Of a stretch of DNA of 64,000 nt, positions 63,269 to 64,000 are shown one piece after another. The stretch lies in assembly GCF_004402485.1 (NCBI RefSeq), contig NZ_SOFG01000011.1:124001-188000 (forward strand), in the 5' to 3' direction. This DNA is from Cryobacterium algoricola (GTDB lineage: Bacteria > Actinomycetota > Actinomycetes > Actinomycetales > Microbacteriaceae). Made by a program: the position numbers and the translations under genes. The notes beneath the pieces were generated by a model. It did not search any database and had not been told where the DNA came from. It was given only the letters and a program-made list of their open reading frames with translations. Numbering within the stretch: the stretch's first letter is position 1; each line of letters opens with the position of its first letter.

Positions 63269-63734
63269 CCGGTACCTCCCCACGTCGGTCGACTGCCCGC
63301 GATCACGGCAGTTGCGAGGTGGAAGGTCGCGTATGGACTCTAGCAAACCCTGGCGTCGAAAAACCCCCCCGAACGGGGTGAGAATGTGCAGAGAAGTCCC
63401 GATCACAGACGGAGCGGTCAGCGCTGGGACGACGAGGCCTCCACGCGCCATTGCTCGTCCGGACCCCGGGAGCGCGAGGTCGCCCGGCTCATCGAGAAGG
63501 TGCGCGTGCGAAACCGCCAGGACAACCGGACCATCGCGATGCCGGACTGCCGGTAGTGCTCGGCGAGCGCGCGGGTGAACACGGCGCGGCCCGGCACGTC
63601 GGCCCAGCCGTCGACGCCGGTGTACACGGCTTCGACACGCGGACGGGCCGCCGCGTTCCGGAACAGGGCGGGAAGTACCCGCTGTCACCGCTCCCCCTGA
63701 CAGCTGTCACCTCGGAACGACCCCGTCTCCCGAG
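63269..63734. other. 466-bp gap with a possible decayed ORF
   Basis: No full gene is visible. A minus-strand frame (63418-63627, open further upstream) reads protein-like text such as RVEAVYTGVDGWADVPGRAV and VFTRALAEHYRQSGIAMVRL before turning to Arg/Ser-rich text. This suggests a gene remnant with a frameshift, but the family is not recognised. The region also contains a CCCCCCC homopolymer (near 63364). Confidence 0.3.
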
Positions 63735-63783
63735 GTACGGAAAAAGCACCCTCGTTGTGACAACGCGGGTGCTTCGTCCGTAC
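63735..63783 (-). terminator. Intrinsic terminator after guaA
   Basis: Inner stem AAGCACCC (63744-63751) and GGGTGCTT (63767-63774) with further pairing CGTTG/CAACG, inside outer arms GTACGG (63735-63740) and CCGTAC (63778-63783). On the minus strand the stem is followed by TTTTT. It lies 16 bp after the guaA stop. Confidence 0.9.
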
Positions 63784-63798
63784 TTCACCGGGAGAGGG

Positions 63799-64000
63799 TC
63801 ACTCCCACTCGATGGTTCCCGGCGGCTTCGACGTGACGTCGAGAACGACGCGGTTGACGCCATCCACTTCGTTCGTGATGCGGTTCGAGATGCGGGCGAG
63901 CAGGTCGTACGGGAGGCGGGTCCAGTCGGCCGTCATCGCGTCCTCAGAGGAGACCGGGCGCAGCACGATCGGGTGGCCGTAGGTGCGGCCGTCGCCCTGC
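63799..64000 (-). CDS. guaA: GMP synthase, C-terminal part (5' end outside window)
   Basis: Amidates XMP to GMP with glutamine and ATP. Only the last 66 residues are visible, ending PPGTIEWE, the invariant C-terminus of GuaA. Also seen: [26 protein letters not shown] and [23 protein letters not shown], the dimerisation domain. It is followed by a strong terminator. The rest of the gene continues beyond 64000. Confidence 0.95.
   Translation of the reverse strand, partial: QGDGRTYGHPIVLRPVSSEDAMTADWTRLPYDLLARISNRITNEVDGVNRVVLDVTSKPPGTIEWE

Noticed and set aside
1..64000. tRNA, rRNA or CRISPR
   Set aside because: No cloverleaf-like, rRNA-like or regularly spaced direct-repeat arrays were recognised; the short tandem repeats have no spacers.

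Overview
The window is high-GC, gene-dense DNA from an actinobacterium. The eukaryotic-type NADP isocitrate dehydrogenase, the fused MrpA/B antiporter subunit, DUF6350 beside purNH, the actinobacterial PrmC-like methyltransferase, frequent GTG starts and stop/start overlaps all suggest Micrococcales, probably Microbacteriaceae. This assignment rests on gene content and recalled families, not on a phylogeny. No rRNA, tRNA, CRISPR array, phage gene or transposase was found. The first gene (galK) and the last (guaA) run off the window.

Layout: galK end, YbaK-type deacylase, gamma carbonic anhydrase, folD and glyA, the latter behind a ZTP (pfl) riboswitch (1-4680); a six-gene Mrp Na+/H+ antiporter operon (4688-11048); an amino acid permease, two MFS carriers, purU and a P-type metal ATPase (11179-19159); a flavin/Fe-S oxidoreductase, an unassigned gene, a PrmC-like methyltransferase, icd, a GNAT enzyme, an alkyltransferase-like protein and a tandem cupin pair (19273-26012); a divergent N-acetylglucosamine PTS and catabolic locus under a GntR regulator (26040-31086); a heterodimeric ABC exporter with a possible 28-residue peptide gene upstream, then ddaH, an MscS channel, purH, purN, a DUF6350 protein and sucCD (31190-43437); a 919-residue membrane protein with a split hydrolase signature, and several small membrane proteins (43641-49337); a MarR/F420-type reductase pair (49538-50792); apbE with two copies of a ferric-reductase-like plus FMN-binding-protein cassette, a FUSC protein and a PcrA-type helicase (51232-59839); GDPD, BI-1, an orphan response regulator and the end of guaA.

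Metabolic themes: one-carbon and purine metabolism recur (folD, glyA, purU, purN, purH, guaA, with the ZTP switch linking purine state to glyA). icd and sucCD may share a palindromic operator. The apbE cassette looks like a route for carrying electrons across the membrane to covalently flavinylated extracytoplasmic proteins.

The most unusual non-coding signal is a set of eight 68-94 bp intergenic palindromes. Several share the same terminal sequence, and they lie in convergent, divergent and co-directional gaps with no transposase nearby.
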